Source of the DNA: CAZYBO01 sp964645205
GTDB lineage: Bacteria; Pseudomonadota; Alphaproteobacteria; Rickettsiales; SXRF01
DNA length: 64,000 bases
Reading direction: 5' to 3'
Assembly: GCA_964645205.1 (NCBI GenBank)
Contig: CAZYBO010000004.1
Span: 248,001-312,000 of the forward strand
In this document: positions 34,015 to 42,020 of the stretch, in pieces
How the letters are laid out: the number at the start of each line of letters is the position of its first letter
Position numbering within the stretch: position 1 is the first letter of the stretch
The notes under the pieces: model-generated
Told to the model about the DNA's origin: nothing
The model's database searches: none
The model's input: only the letters and a program-made list of their open reading frames with translations
Made by a program: the position numbers and the translations under genes

Positions 34015-35228
34015 CGACAAGCACGCTTTCTCCCTTAGCGCCTGATTTTTTTCCCGAGTTGCCGCCCATTGCCGGTGTAAAACTGGCAGTGGCGGCCACC
34101 GGCATACGCTATAAAAACCGCACCGACGTCATGATCGCCCTCCTCGATGAAGGCACGACCGCCGCAGGTGTATTCACCCAATCGCTCACCGCATCCGCAC
34201 CGGTATTATGGTGCAGGCAAGCCGCCGACGAAGGCGATGCGCGCCTGCTCGTCGTCAATTCCGGCAACTCCAACGCGTTCACCGGCAAGGCGGGCGAAGC
34301 GTCAGTTGCGCGCACCGTGCAGGCGGGCGCGAAGCTGCTGGATTGCGCAGAAAGCGCCGTCTATATCGCCTCCACCGGCGTGATCGGCGAAAAGCTGCCG
34401 GACGAAAAAATCAACGCAGCCCTCCCCGACCTGCTGAAGCGTGCACACGAAGGCGCATGGGAACTCGCCGCCCGCGCCATCATGACCACCGACACCTACC
34501 CGAAAATGGCAACACGCACGGCAGAAATCGACGGCGTGACCGTTACCATCAACGGCATCGCCAAAGGCTCCGGCATGATCGCGCCCGACATGGCGACCAT
34601 GCTGGCATTCGTATTCACAGACGCGGCGATTGCCGCGCCCGCATTGCAGAGAATGCTCTCTGAAGCGACCGAAACCACCTTCAACGCCATCACGGTGGAC
34701 GGCGATACCTCGACCTCCGACACGCTTATGTTATTTGCCACCGGCCAGGCTGGAAACGGCTCCGGCGATCTGGCGGATTTCAAGCGCGCGCTGCACGAAG
34801 TGCTGCACGAACTCGCGCTGCATGTAGTCAAAGACGGCGAAGGCGCGGAAAAACTCATCACCATCCGCATCACCGGCGCGGCGTCGGCAAAAGCCGCGCG
34901 CACCATCGGCCTGAGCATCGCCAATTCGCCGCTGGTCAAAACCGCCATCGCAGCAGGCGATGCTAACTGGGGACGCATCGTCGCCGCCATCGGCAAAGCG
35001 GGAGAAAAAGCGGATCGCGACCGACTGTGCATCGCCATCGGCGGCATAAGCGTCGCCAAAAACGGCGAAGCCGACCCCATCTACCGCGAATCACAGATCG
35101 AGGGGCACATGAAAGGCCGCGATATTTATGTTCACGCCGATGTCGGCGTCGGCAAGGGCGAAGCGGTGGTCTATACCTGCGATCTCACGCATCGCTATAT
35201 CGACATCAATGGTTCTTACCGGTCATAA
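34011..35228 (+). CDS. argJ: Bifunctional ornithine acetyltransferase / N-acetylglutamate synthase
   Basis: Transfers the acetyl group from N-acetylornithine to glutamate (and can use acetyl-CoA), cyclic arginine pathway. 405 residues, starting with TTG at 34011 inside the ppiC stop (TTGA); the resulting MTTSTLSPLAPDFFPELPPI fits the family N-terminus. The self-cleavage threonine lies in KGSGMIAPDMATMLAFVFTD (about 189), splitting it into alpha and beta chains; VDGDTSTSDTLMLFATG and GDANWGRIVAAIGKAG confirm the family. Confidence 0.95.
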   Translation: MTTSTLSPLAPDFFPELPPIAGVKLAVAATGIRYKNRTDVMIALLDEGTTAAGVFTQSLTASAPVLWCRQAADEGDARLLVVNSGNSNAFTGKAGEASVARTVQAGAKLLDCAESAVYIASTGVIGEKLPDEKINAALPDLLKRAHEGAWELAARAIMTTDTYPKMATRTAEIDGVTVTINGIAKGSGMIAPDMATMLAFVFTDAAIAAPALQRMLSEATETTFNAITVDGDTSTSDTLMLFATGQAGNGSGDLADFKRALHEVLHELALHVVKDGEGAEKLITIRITGAASAKAARTIGLSIANSPLVKTAIAAGDANWGRIVAAIGKAGEKADRDRLCIAIGGISVAKNGEADPIYRESQIEGHMKGRDIYVHADVGVGKGEAVVYTCDLTHRYIDINGSYRS

Positions 35229-35231
35229 GCT

Positions 35232-35489
35232 ATGGTATGGACTATCCTTGCCTTAATCATCGCCCTGCCTGTCGGACTCATTCTGCTGGTTGCCCTGATC
35301 CAGACTGCTACCAATTGGTATGACCTTATTGTTCATAAAAAGCTGGTGCTGGTTGATGAGGATGCCGAAACCGTCTACGTGCTAGGAAAAGACAACAAGA
35401 AGATCATCCGCCATATCGTGCCGCATTTCTTCCTCACGGTCGGAGTGGCAGGAATATTCATGTATCTACTGAAAGGAATACTCTGGTGA
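35232..35489 (+). CDS. Small two-helix membrane protein of unknown function
   Basis: 85 residues: an N-terminal membrane helix (about 3-25), a charged middle (KKLVLVDEDAETVYVLGKDN) and a C-terminal helix (about 65-83). Family not recognised. It begins 3 bases after argJ and its stop overlaps the GTG of mutT, so it is embedded in the argJ-mutT unit. Confidence 0.7.
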   Translation: MVWTILALIIALPVGLILLVALIQTATNWYDLIVHKKLVLVDEDAETVYVLGKDNKKIIRHIVPHFFLTVGVAGIFMYLLKGILW

Positions 35490-35899
35490 AAACCCTTCTC
35501 GTCGCCGCCGCCGCGCTGATCAACGATAACGACGAAGTGCTGCTCGCACAGCGTCCCGAAGGCAAGCGGCTCGCCGGAAAATGGGAGTTCCCCGGCGGCA
35601 AGGTGGAAATCGGCGAATCGCCCGAAGAAGCGCTGGCGCGCGAGTTACACGAGGAACTTGGCATCACGGTCGCTAAACAGGACATGGAGCCGTTCTGGTT
35701 CCTCTCGCACGATTACAGCACACAATTCGGCTTCCACCTCCTCATGGTCGTCTATATTTGCCGCATATGGGAAGGCGAGCCGAAAGCGCTGGAACATGCC
35801 TCCATCCTCTGGGAATATCCGCGCGATATGCATCAGCTCGACATGATCGAAGCCGACGCGGAGTTGGTAGAAAAATTGCGGATTGAACTGACTGCCTAA
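35486..35899 (+). CDS. mutT: MutT-like Nudix hydrolase (8-oxo-dGTP diphosphatase)
   Basis: Cleans oxidised guanine nucleotides from the pool. 137 residues. The complete Nudix box GGKVEIGESPEEALARELHE then ELGI lies at about 38-61, with KWEFPGGKVE typical of MutT. Start GTG 35486, overlapping the preceding stop by 4 bases. Placement after secA/ppiC/argJ supports MutT rather than another Nudix enzyme. Confidence 0.9.
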   Translation: MKTLLVAAAALINDNDEVLLAQRPEGKRLAGKWEFPGGKVEIGESPEEALARELHEELGITVAKQDMEPFWFLSHDYSTQFGFHLLMVVYICRIWEGEPKALEHASILWEYPRDMHQLDMIEADAELVEKLRIELTA

Positions 35900-36705
35900 A
35901 CCGGCTTCCACCCCGTCAGCGTCACCAGCTCGAAACTAGCCGTAACCCTGCCTGAATCATCGGAAAAATGGCGAAGGTAATGGTCGGCGGCCGTCATCAT
36001 CAGTGAACAGGGTGTGAAGTTTTTGCGCGCGGAAAGCAGTGCATTAGACTCGCCCATATGCTGCAGATCGTGCATCAGTTTCAGCGGATGCGTGTAGTGC
36101 ACCTCGATCATTTCACTGTCGGAAACCGGCATGGCGAACCCGGCGCGCTGCAAAAGCCCCGCCCCCGACTGCGCATCAATGAACGGCGACACACGCGGGG
36201 ATACGCCGCCGCTTAGCGTGATTTCCGCCTGCTCCAGCGACTGCCGCAATTCCTTCAGCGTTTCGCCGCCAGGGAGCATGGCAATGAACATGCCGTCGGG
36301 TTTGAGGATGTGTTTTACCTGCACCAGCGTGCCGGGCAAGTCGTTGACCCAGTGCAAGGAACCGATGCTTACCACGAGATCGAAACTGTTTTCGGCAAAC
36401 GGCAACCATTCCTCGTCGGCAACCAGTTTCGCGTGACTGGGATTCGCTCGCGCCATCGCTTCCGACAGATCGCTCTGCACCAGCACCTCCACCCCTGCCC
36501 GCTTGCCAAGCGTCTTTGCGAACACGCCGTGATGCGCGCCTAAATCCAACGCCACAGGAAAGCCGCGCGTAAAATCTTCCAGCCGCTCGCACAGGCGCGA
36601 AGCCATCTCCGTCAGCAGGAATTCTGTTTGTTCGGGCGCGCGCGCGGCACGGTCGCGGTGCAGGCGGACGCGGGTGCGGTTGAAAATATGGGAAGGGTCA
36701 GGCAT
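35896..36705 (-). CDS. SAM-dependent methyltransferase (BioC/NDUFAF5-like)
   Basis: 269 residues. N-terminus HIFNRTRVRLHRDRAARAP is typical of the alphaproteobacterial relatives of mitochondrial NDUFAF5 (complex I assembly). SAM motif VALDLGAHHGVFAKTLGKRA near 52, then ENSFDLVVSIGSLHWVNDLP near 108 and LKPDGMFIAMLPGGETLKEL. A role on complex I or in biotin synthesis is inference. The start codon lies inside the large inverted repeat shared with comF; the 3' end overlaps mutT by 4 bases. Confidence 0.85.
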   Translation of the reverse strand: MPDPSHIFNRTRVRLHRDRAARAPEQTEFLLTEMASRLCERLEDFTRGFPVALDLGAHHGVFAKTLGKRAGVEVLVQSDLSEAMARANPSHAKLVADEEWLPFAENSFDLVVSIGSLHWVNDLPGTLVQVKHILKPDGMFIAMLPGGETLKELRQSLEQAEITLSGGVSPRVSPFIDAQSGAGLLQRAGFAMPVSDSEMIEVHYTHPLKLMHDLQHMGESNALLSARKNFTPCSLMMTAADHYLRHFSDDSGRVTASFELVTLTGWKPV

Positions 36706-36789
36706 GGGGCATTAGGTATTAGGTTTAAGGCTGTTTATATTATATAAAACCTCTATGTGCCACCCCCGTAATACCTAATGCCCCATGCC
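36701..36789. repeat. Perfect 21-bp inverted repeat holding both start codons of divergent genes
   Basis: The arms 36701-36721 and 36769-36789 are exact complements built from GGCATGGGGCATTAGG-type words, around a 47-base AT-rich centre. The methyltransferase ATG (36703-36705) and the comF ATG (36785-36787) sit at mirror positions, each read as CCTAATGCCCCATGCC on its own strand. Related to the repeat at 20961-21037. Confidence 0.85.
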
Positions 36790-37507
36790 TAATGCCTTAC
36801 TAACCCGCGCCCTCAACACCATCTTCCCACCGCAATGCATCCAGTGCGATGCGTTAGTGCCGGAACACGGCACGCTGTGCCTACCCTGCTGGCAGGCGGT
36901 GAGCTTTATCACCGACCCGATGTGCGAATGCTGCGGCCTGGCGTTTGAATATGCCTATGACGGACAGGCGCTGTGCGGCGAGTGCATGCGAGAGCGGCCG
37001 CCTTACGCGCAGGCGCGCGCCGCTTTGCGCTATGACGATGCGAGCAGGCGGCTGGTCACGCGACTGAAATATAACGACCACACCTATTTAGCGCGCATCT
37101 ACGGCGTATGGCTGTGCAAAGCCGCAGGCGGACTGATCGGCGCCAGCGACGTCATCGTGCCCGTGCCGCTGCATTACATGCGGTTTGTGCGCCGGCGTTA
37201 TAACCAGTCTGCATTGCTGGCGCAAGCGGTGGCAAAAGAATCCGGCGTAACGGTCTTGGAAAGCGGCTTGCAGCGCACCCGCCACACCACGCCGCAAACC
37301 GGCCTCACCCGCACGCAGCGCAAAGACAACGTCAAAGGCGCCTTTCGCGCCAACCCGAAATATATGTCTGCGCTCAAAGGAAAAAACATATTGCTCATCG
37401 ACGATGTCTACACCACCGGCGCGACACTTTTCGCCTGCACGAAAGCGCTGATTGACGCAGGCGCCACGCAGGTCAACGTGCTGACGCTGACTCGGACGCT
37501 GGATTAG
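36785..37507 (+). CDS. ComF-family phosphoribosyltransferase-like protein
   Basis: 240 residues. Two N-terminal zinc-type cysteine sets (CIQCDALVPEHGTLCLPCW and CECCGLAFEYAYDGQALCGE, then CM) are followed by a phosphoribosyltransferase fold, with the PRPP motif NILLIDDVYTTGATLFACTK near 200 and RRRYNQSALLAQAVAKESGV. ComF proteins take part in DNA uptake in competent bacteria; in others the role is unclear. No other com gene is in the window. Confidence 0.9.
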   Translation: MPNALLTRALNTIFPPQCIQCDALVPEHGTLCLPCWQAVSFITDPMCECCGLAFEYAYDGQALCGECMRERPPYAQARAALRYDDASRRLVTRLKYNDHTYLARIYGVWLCKAAGGLIGASDVIVPVPLHYMRFVRRRYNQSALLAQAVAKESGVTVLESGLQRTRHTTPQTGLTRTQRKDNVKGAFRANPKYMSALKGKNILLIDDVYTTGATLFACTKALIDAGATQVNVLTLTRTLD

Positions 37508-37515
37508 CTGAGTAA

Positions 37516-39258
37516 TCAAATATTAAAATACTTCGCCTGCGGGTGATGCACGACAATCGCGCTCGTCGATTGCTCCGGGTGCAACTGGAATTCTTCCGAT
37601 AACTCCAGCCCGATACGTTCCGCGCCCAGTAATTCCAGCAGCAATTTCTGGTCTTCCAGCCGCGGCACGGCGGGATAGCCGAAGGAGTAGCGGCTGCCGC
37701 GATAGCCTTGCTTCAGCAGCTTTTTTATGTCGCGGTCATCCTCGTGGCCGAAGCCGAGTTCGGTTCGGATGCGCTTGTGGATGAATTCGGCGATGGCTTC
37801 GGCGATTTCCACGCCCAGCCCGTGCAGGTATAAATAATCCTGATAGCGGTTATTGTTGAACCATTCGCGCGCGACGTCGGCCACTTTCTGCCCGGCGGTG
37901 ACAACCTGCATGCCCAGCACGTCGCGCTCGCCTGCATCAATATCACGGAAGAAATCGGCGACGCAGATGCCGCCGTCCTTGCCCTGACGCGGCAGCGCGA
38001 ACCGTCCGGTTTCTTTCGTGCCCGATTCGTCGAACAGCACGATATCGTTACCCTGCGAGGCGCATTTGAAATAGCCGTACGCCGCTTTCGGCTGCAGAAT
38101 ATCCTCGCGTTCGCATTCGTCGAGCAGGCGTTTGAGTATGGGCTTCACGTCGGTTTCCACCCATTTCCAATATTCATCGAGCGTCTTGCCCGCTTTCTTG
38201 AAACCCCAGTGGAACGTGAACAGCATCTGCTCGTTAAGATACGGGATCAGCGCCTTGGGCGAGATATTTTCGATAATGCGCGCACCCCAGAATGGCGGGG
38301 TCGGCACGCTTACCTGCCGCGCGAGTTCCTGACGTTTCAGCTTGATCGCTTCCACTTCCATCGGACGCAATTCCACGCCGATCAGTTTTTGCCCGGCTTC
38401 TTCGTTCTGCGACCAGCGCTGTTTCGCTTTCGCGTTCGACGGACGGTTATGCTTACGCTTCTTGATGTCTTCGAGATGTTCGTCGAATTTTCCGTCGGCA
38501 AGTTTGTTCATCAGGTCGAGTCCGTCGAACGCATCCTGCGCGTAAGCCACGCGACCCGAGCCGTACGCCGCCACGCAATCTTCCTCCACGTAGGCGCGCG
38601 TGAGCGCAGCGCCGCCGAGCAGCACCGGCACATCGTAGCCCGCTTGCGTCAGCTCCTGCAGGTTTTCGCGCATGACCACGGTGGATTTCACCAGCAATCC
38701 CGAAAGCCCCACCGCATCCGGCTTATGCTCGGCAATCGCGGTGATGATATTAGAAATCGGCTGCTTGATGCCGAGATTATACACCTTGTAGCCGTTATTG
38801 GTGAGGATGATGTCGACTAAATTTTTGCCGATGTCGTGCACGTCGCCCTTCACGGTCGCCAGCACGATCACGCCTTTTTCCTGCCCTTCGACTTTCTCCA
38901 TGAACTGCTCGAGATAAGCCACGGCTTTTTTCATCGTCTCCGCCGATTGCAATACGAACGGCAGTTGCATCTTGCCCGCGCCGAACAGCTCGCCGACCAC
39001 CTTCATGCCCGCAAGCAGAATATCGTTGATGATAAACAGCGGCGCGTGCGTTTTCATCGCCTCGGCGAGGTCGTCTTCCAGACCCTTTTTATCGCCGTCG
39101 ACGATGCGGTCTTTCAACACGCCTTCAATCGTGTCCGCGCGTTTTTTCTTCTCGCTCGCCGCACCCTTTCGACCCTCGAAAAGGGCGATGTAATATTGCA
39201 GCGGATCGTACGGATCATCCGGCGTTCCGGCGGGTTTTTTGGGGATATAGTCGCTCAT
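37516..39258 (-). CDS. metH: Methionine synthase, cobalamin-binding and reactivation half (split MetH, C-terminal part)
   Basis: 580 residues corresponding to the second half of MetH. A helical cap domain comes first (DDLAEAMKTHAPLFIINDIL). The B12 domain follows, with the cobalt-ligand histidine in VKGDVHDIGKNLVDIILTNN (about 155), SGLLVKST and LLGGAALTRAYVEEDC. The C-terminal SAM-binding activation domain ends in GSRYSFGYPAVPRLEDQKLL and ELSEEFQLHPEQSTSAIVVH. It lacks the homocysteine and folate domains; these are encoded at 40130-41968. The two together total about 1,190 residues, close to one-piece MetH (1,227). Confidence 0.94.
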   Translation of the reverse strand: MSDYIPKKPAGTPDDPYDPLQYYIALFEGRKGAASEKKKRADTIEGVLKDRIVDGDKKGLEDDLAEAMKTHAPLFIINDILLAGMKVVGELFGAGKMQLPFVLQSAETMKKAVAYLEQFMEKVEGQEKGVIVLATVKGDVHDIGKNLVDIILTNNGYKVYNLGIKQPISNIITAIAEHKPDAVGLSGLLVKSTVVMRENLQELTQAGYDVPVLLGGAALTRAYVEEDCVAAYGSGRVAYAQDAFDGLDLMNKLADGKFDEHLEDIKKRKHNRPSNAKAKQRWSQNEEAGQKLIGVELRPMEVEAIKLKRQELARQVSVPTPPFWGARIIENISPKALIPYLNEQMLFTFHWGFKKAGKTLDEYWKWVETDVKPILKRLLDECEREDILQPKAAYGYFKCASQGNDIVLFDESGTKETGRFALPRQGKDGGICVADFFRDIDAGERDVLGMQVVTAGQKVADVAREWFNNNRYQDYLYLHGLGVEIAEAIAEFIHKRIRTELGFGHEDDRDIKKLLKQGYRGSRYSFGYPAVPRLEDQKLLLELLGAERIGLELSEEFQLHPEQSTSAIVVHHPQAKYFNI

Positions 39259-39344
39259 AGGCAGCTATGTACGCTAAAACCCTTGGCTCGTCCAGTATTT
39301 AGCGGATTGCGCAGTTGCGGCGTATGGTTTATAAGTGACTGCTT

Positions 39345-40001
39345 ATGCGCATTATTATCATTATAGGGCTGCTTGCCGGGCTGGTGCTGTTTTTAAGCTG
39401 GCGCTTTCCTTATGCGCTCAGCAACGAAGGCGACAAGATGCACCTGCTGTATCTTTCGACGCTGCTGCTGCTCGTCGCAGGCGGCGCACGGCTCGGACGC
39501 GACATCACCCTGTCGCACGCCGCAAAGCAGGTCGGGGTATGGGTCGCGATATTTATCGTGCTGGTGCTAGGTTACAGTTTCCGCCACCAGCTTAAAAGCG
39601 AGTTGGTGCCCAACAGCGTACGCATCGCATCCGACGGCGCGCTTTCCGTGCGCAGCGCTGAGGACGGACATTTTTACATTGAGGCGGAAGTCAACGGCGC
39701 GCCTGTAAATTTCCTCGTCGATACCGGCGCAAGCAATATCGTGCTCTCGCCCAGTGACGCGCGCCGCGCAGGTTTCAACACCGACACGCTTGGCTACACC
39801 AGGCAGTTCAGCACCGCCAACGGCGTGGGCGCAGGCGCGCCGGTGCGGATTTCGATGCTCACCGTCGGCGGTATTACGCTGCACGATTTGCCCGCTTCGG
39901 TGAATAAGGCGCACATGGAAAATTCACTGCTGGGCATGGATTTCCTGAAAGAGCTAAAAAGCTACAGCGTGGATGGAGATGTGTTGACGCTGGTTCCTTA
40001 A
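39345..40001 (+). CDS. Retropepsin-like aspartic protease (TIGR02281/clan AA type)
   Basis: 218 residues. Two or three N-terminal membrane helices (about 1-80) anchor a periplasmic domain with the catalytic motif VNFLVDTGASNIVLS (about 125) and the closing SLLGMDFLKELKSYSVDG. Single-lobed aspartic proteases of this type are common in Alphaproteobacteria; the natural substrate is unknown. It lies on the opposite strand between the two halves of metH, so its transcript is antisense to any read-through between them. Confidence 0.88.
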   Translation: MRIIIIIGLLAGLVLFLSWRFPYALSNEGDKMHLLYLSTLLLLVAGGARLGRDITLSHAAKQVGVWVAIFIVLVLGYSFRHQLKSELVPNSVRIASDGALSVRSAEDGHFYIEAEVNGAPVNFLVDTGASNIVLSPSDARRAGFNTDTLGYTRQFSTANGVGAGAPVRISMLTVGGITLHDLPASVNKAHMENSLLGMDFLKELKSYSVDGDVLTLVP

Positions 40002-40016
40002 GCCGCCCAATAAACC

Positions 40017-40118
40017 CCTCTCCCTTCCAGGGAGAGGTAGGGTGAGGGTACCTTCCGCAAAACATTTGCCTACGGCAATCCCCCTCATCCTAACCTTCTC
40101 CCCCCGTGGGGGAGAAGG
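40017..40118. repeat. Double-hairpin intergenic repeat between the protease gene and metH
   Basis: CCTCTCCCT-TCC-AGGGAGAGG (40017-40037) and CCTTCTCCCCC-CGT-GGGGGAGAAGG (40094-40118) are perfect stems. GGTAGGGTGAGGG and CCCTCATCCTAACC in between pair imperfectly, giving a cruciform. Repeats of this CTCTCCC...GGTGAGGG kind are widespread in Proteobacteria. Here it can act as a two-way terminator for convergent genes. Confidence 0.75.
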
Positions 40119-40129
40119 AATTACAGAGC

Positions 40130-41968
40130 TTACGCTACGTCAGCCACCGGCAATCTCCGGTCAAAAATTAAATCCTCCGCCGCCTGCACTTCGTGGGCGG
40201 GGATTTTATGCAGCGGCGCGATTTTGCTCACGTGGATAATCGCACCCGTCATGCCGCGTTTTTGCGCGTGGTCGAGATACACCGAATTCAGCACGTGGCG
40301 CGCGGGTGGATTCAAGCCGAATGAAATATTCGACAGGCCGAGGATGATTTGAATATCGGGCAATTCTTTGCTGATGCGCTCAATGGCTTCGAGCGTCCAT
40401 AATCCCAACTTGCGATCATCCTCGTTGCCGGTGCAGATGGTAAATGTAAGCGGATCAATCATCAAATCCGACGGCGGCAGGCCGTAGCCTTCGCAGCAGA
40501 ATTTATACAGCCGGTGCGCGATTTCCAGCTTGCGATCCACATCCTTCGCCATGCCCTGTTCGTCGATGGTCAGCGCGATCACCGCCGCGCCGTATTTCTT
40601 GGCCAGTTGCATGCGCTTATGCGCGGGTTCCTCGCCGTCTTCAAAATTGATCGAGTTTATGATCGCCTTGCCGCCGTAAAGTTTCAGCGCCGCTTCGAGC
40701 ACGATAAGCTCGGTGGAATCCAGCACCAGCGGCGCCGTGACCGAGCCGCGCAAATGCGTGACCATTTCGCTCATGTCGCGCACCTCGTCGCGGCCGACGA
40801 ACGCGGTGCAGATGTCGAGCGTGTGCGAGCCTTCGCGCACCTGTTCCTTCGCCATGTCGAGGCAGGTGTCCCAGTCTTCTTTTTCCTGCGCTTCGCGGAA
40901 TTTTTTTGAGCCGTTGGCGTTACAGCGTTCGCCGATGGCGAGGATGGCGTTATCCTGCCGCAGTTCCGTTTGCGAAAACAGCGACGCCACCGACGGCACC
41001 CAATGATATTCGCGCTTATGCGGCGCAGGGCGGCGCTTGCCGCTCTCTTGTTTTTCCAGCATCGCGTTGATCGCCTTGATATGCTCTTCGTTCGTGCCGC
41101 AGCACCCGCCCATGATGTTGATGCCATCTTCTTTTAAGAAGCGCTCAAGCCAGCGCGCCATTTCATCCGGCGAGAGCGGAAAATGCACTTTGCCGCAATG
41201 CATTTCCGGCAAGCCCGCATTGGGTAATATCGAAATTTTCCCCGGCCAGTTCTTCGACAAATAGCGCACATGGTCGGCCATTTCCTGCGGGCCGGTGGCG
41301 CAGTTGAGTCCCATGATCGGCACGTCGAGCGCGTGGATGATGGTAGCCGCCGCCGCGATGTCGCTGCCGACTAACATCGTGCCGGTGGTTTCCACCGTCA
41401 CCTGCACGATGATCGGTAGGGTTTTTCCTACCTTGGCGAATGCGATTTTCGCCGCGTTCACGGCCGCTTTGATTTGCAGCGGATCCTGCGCGGTTTCCAC
41501 TAATATCGCATCGGCATTGCCCGCGAGCAACCCTTCGGCCTGCAGCACAAAGGATGTTTCCAGCTCATCATATCCGATATGCCCAAGGCTCGGCAATTTG
41601 GTGCCCGGCCCAATCGCGCCTACGACGAAACGCTTCCTGCCATCATGCGAAAATTCTGCAATCGCTTCATGCGCCAGTTCGCAAGCGCGTTTGTTGATCT
41701 CGAACGTCTTATCTTCCAGCCCGAATTCGCCGAGCGTCAATATCGAACCGCCGAACGTGTTGGTTTCCACCGCATCGCTGCCGGCGGCTAAATATTTCAT
41801 ATGCACGTTGCGGATAAAATCCGGGCGCGAGAGGTTGAGGATTTCCGAGCAATTCTCCTGCCCCCAGTAATCCTTTTCCACCTGCAGGTCTGCGCCTTGT
41901 ATCTGCGTCCCCATCGCCCCATCTAACAGGAGCACCTGGGAGTTTATGAATTCAAGAAACTGGCTCAT
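40130..41968 (-). CDS. metH: Methionine synthase, homocysteine- and folate-binding half (split MetH, N-terminal part)
   Basis: 612 residues from ATG 41966-41968 (MSQFLEFINSQVLLLDGAMG); the frame extends to 42034 without family similarity. Homocysteine barrel with zinc cysteines in GLNCATGPQEM (about 238) and MGGCCGTNEEHI (about 303), then the methyl-tetrahydrofolate barrel beginning ILAIGERCNANGSKKFREAQ (about 345) with DICTAFVGRDEVRDM. The protein ends where the cobalamin cap domain would begin. It must hand methyl groups to the separately made B12 half at 37516. Confidence 0.94.
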   Translation of the reverse strand: MSQFLEFINSQVLLLDGAMGTQIQGADLQVEKDYWGQENCSEILNLSRPDFIRNVHMKYLAAGSDAVETNTFGGSILTLGEFGLEDKTFEINKRACELAHEAIAEFSHDGRKRFVVGAIGPGTKLPSLGHIGYDELETSFVLQAEGLLAGNADAILVETAQDPLQIKAAVNAAKIAFAKVGKTLPIIVQVTVETTGTMLVGSDIAAAATIIHALDVPIMGLNCATGPQEMADHVRYLSKNWPGKISILPNAGLPEMHCGKVHFPLSPDEMARWLERFLKEDGINIMGGCCGTNEEHIKAINAMLEKQESGKRRPAPHKREYHWVPSVASLFSQTELRQDNAILAIGERCNANGSKKFREAQEKEDWDTCLDMAKEQVREGSHTLDICTAFVGRDEVRDMSEMVTHLRGSVTAPLVLDSTELIVLEAALKLYGGKAIINSINFEDGEEPAHKRMQLAKKYGAAVIALTIDEQGMAKDVDRKLEIAHRLYKFCCEGYGLPPSDLMIDPLTFTICTGNEDDRKLGLWTLEAIERISKELPDIQIILGLSNISFGLNPPARHVLNSVYLDHAQKRGMTGAIIHVSKIAPLHKIPAHEVQAAEDLIFDRRLPVADVA

Positions 41969-42020
41969 AATAGCTTTCAAACGGGTGACTTTCCCCCCTA
42001 TATAGGGTAGAAAAACCCAT

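Noticed and set aside
41969..42020. Cobalamin or SAM riboswitch upstream of metH
   Set aside because: Only 52 bases separate the split metH from radA, too short for a B12 riboswitch, and no conserved core is visible. The 86 bases before the second half show none either.
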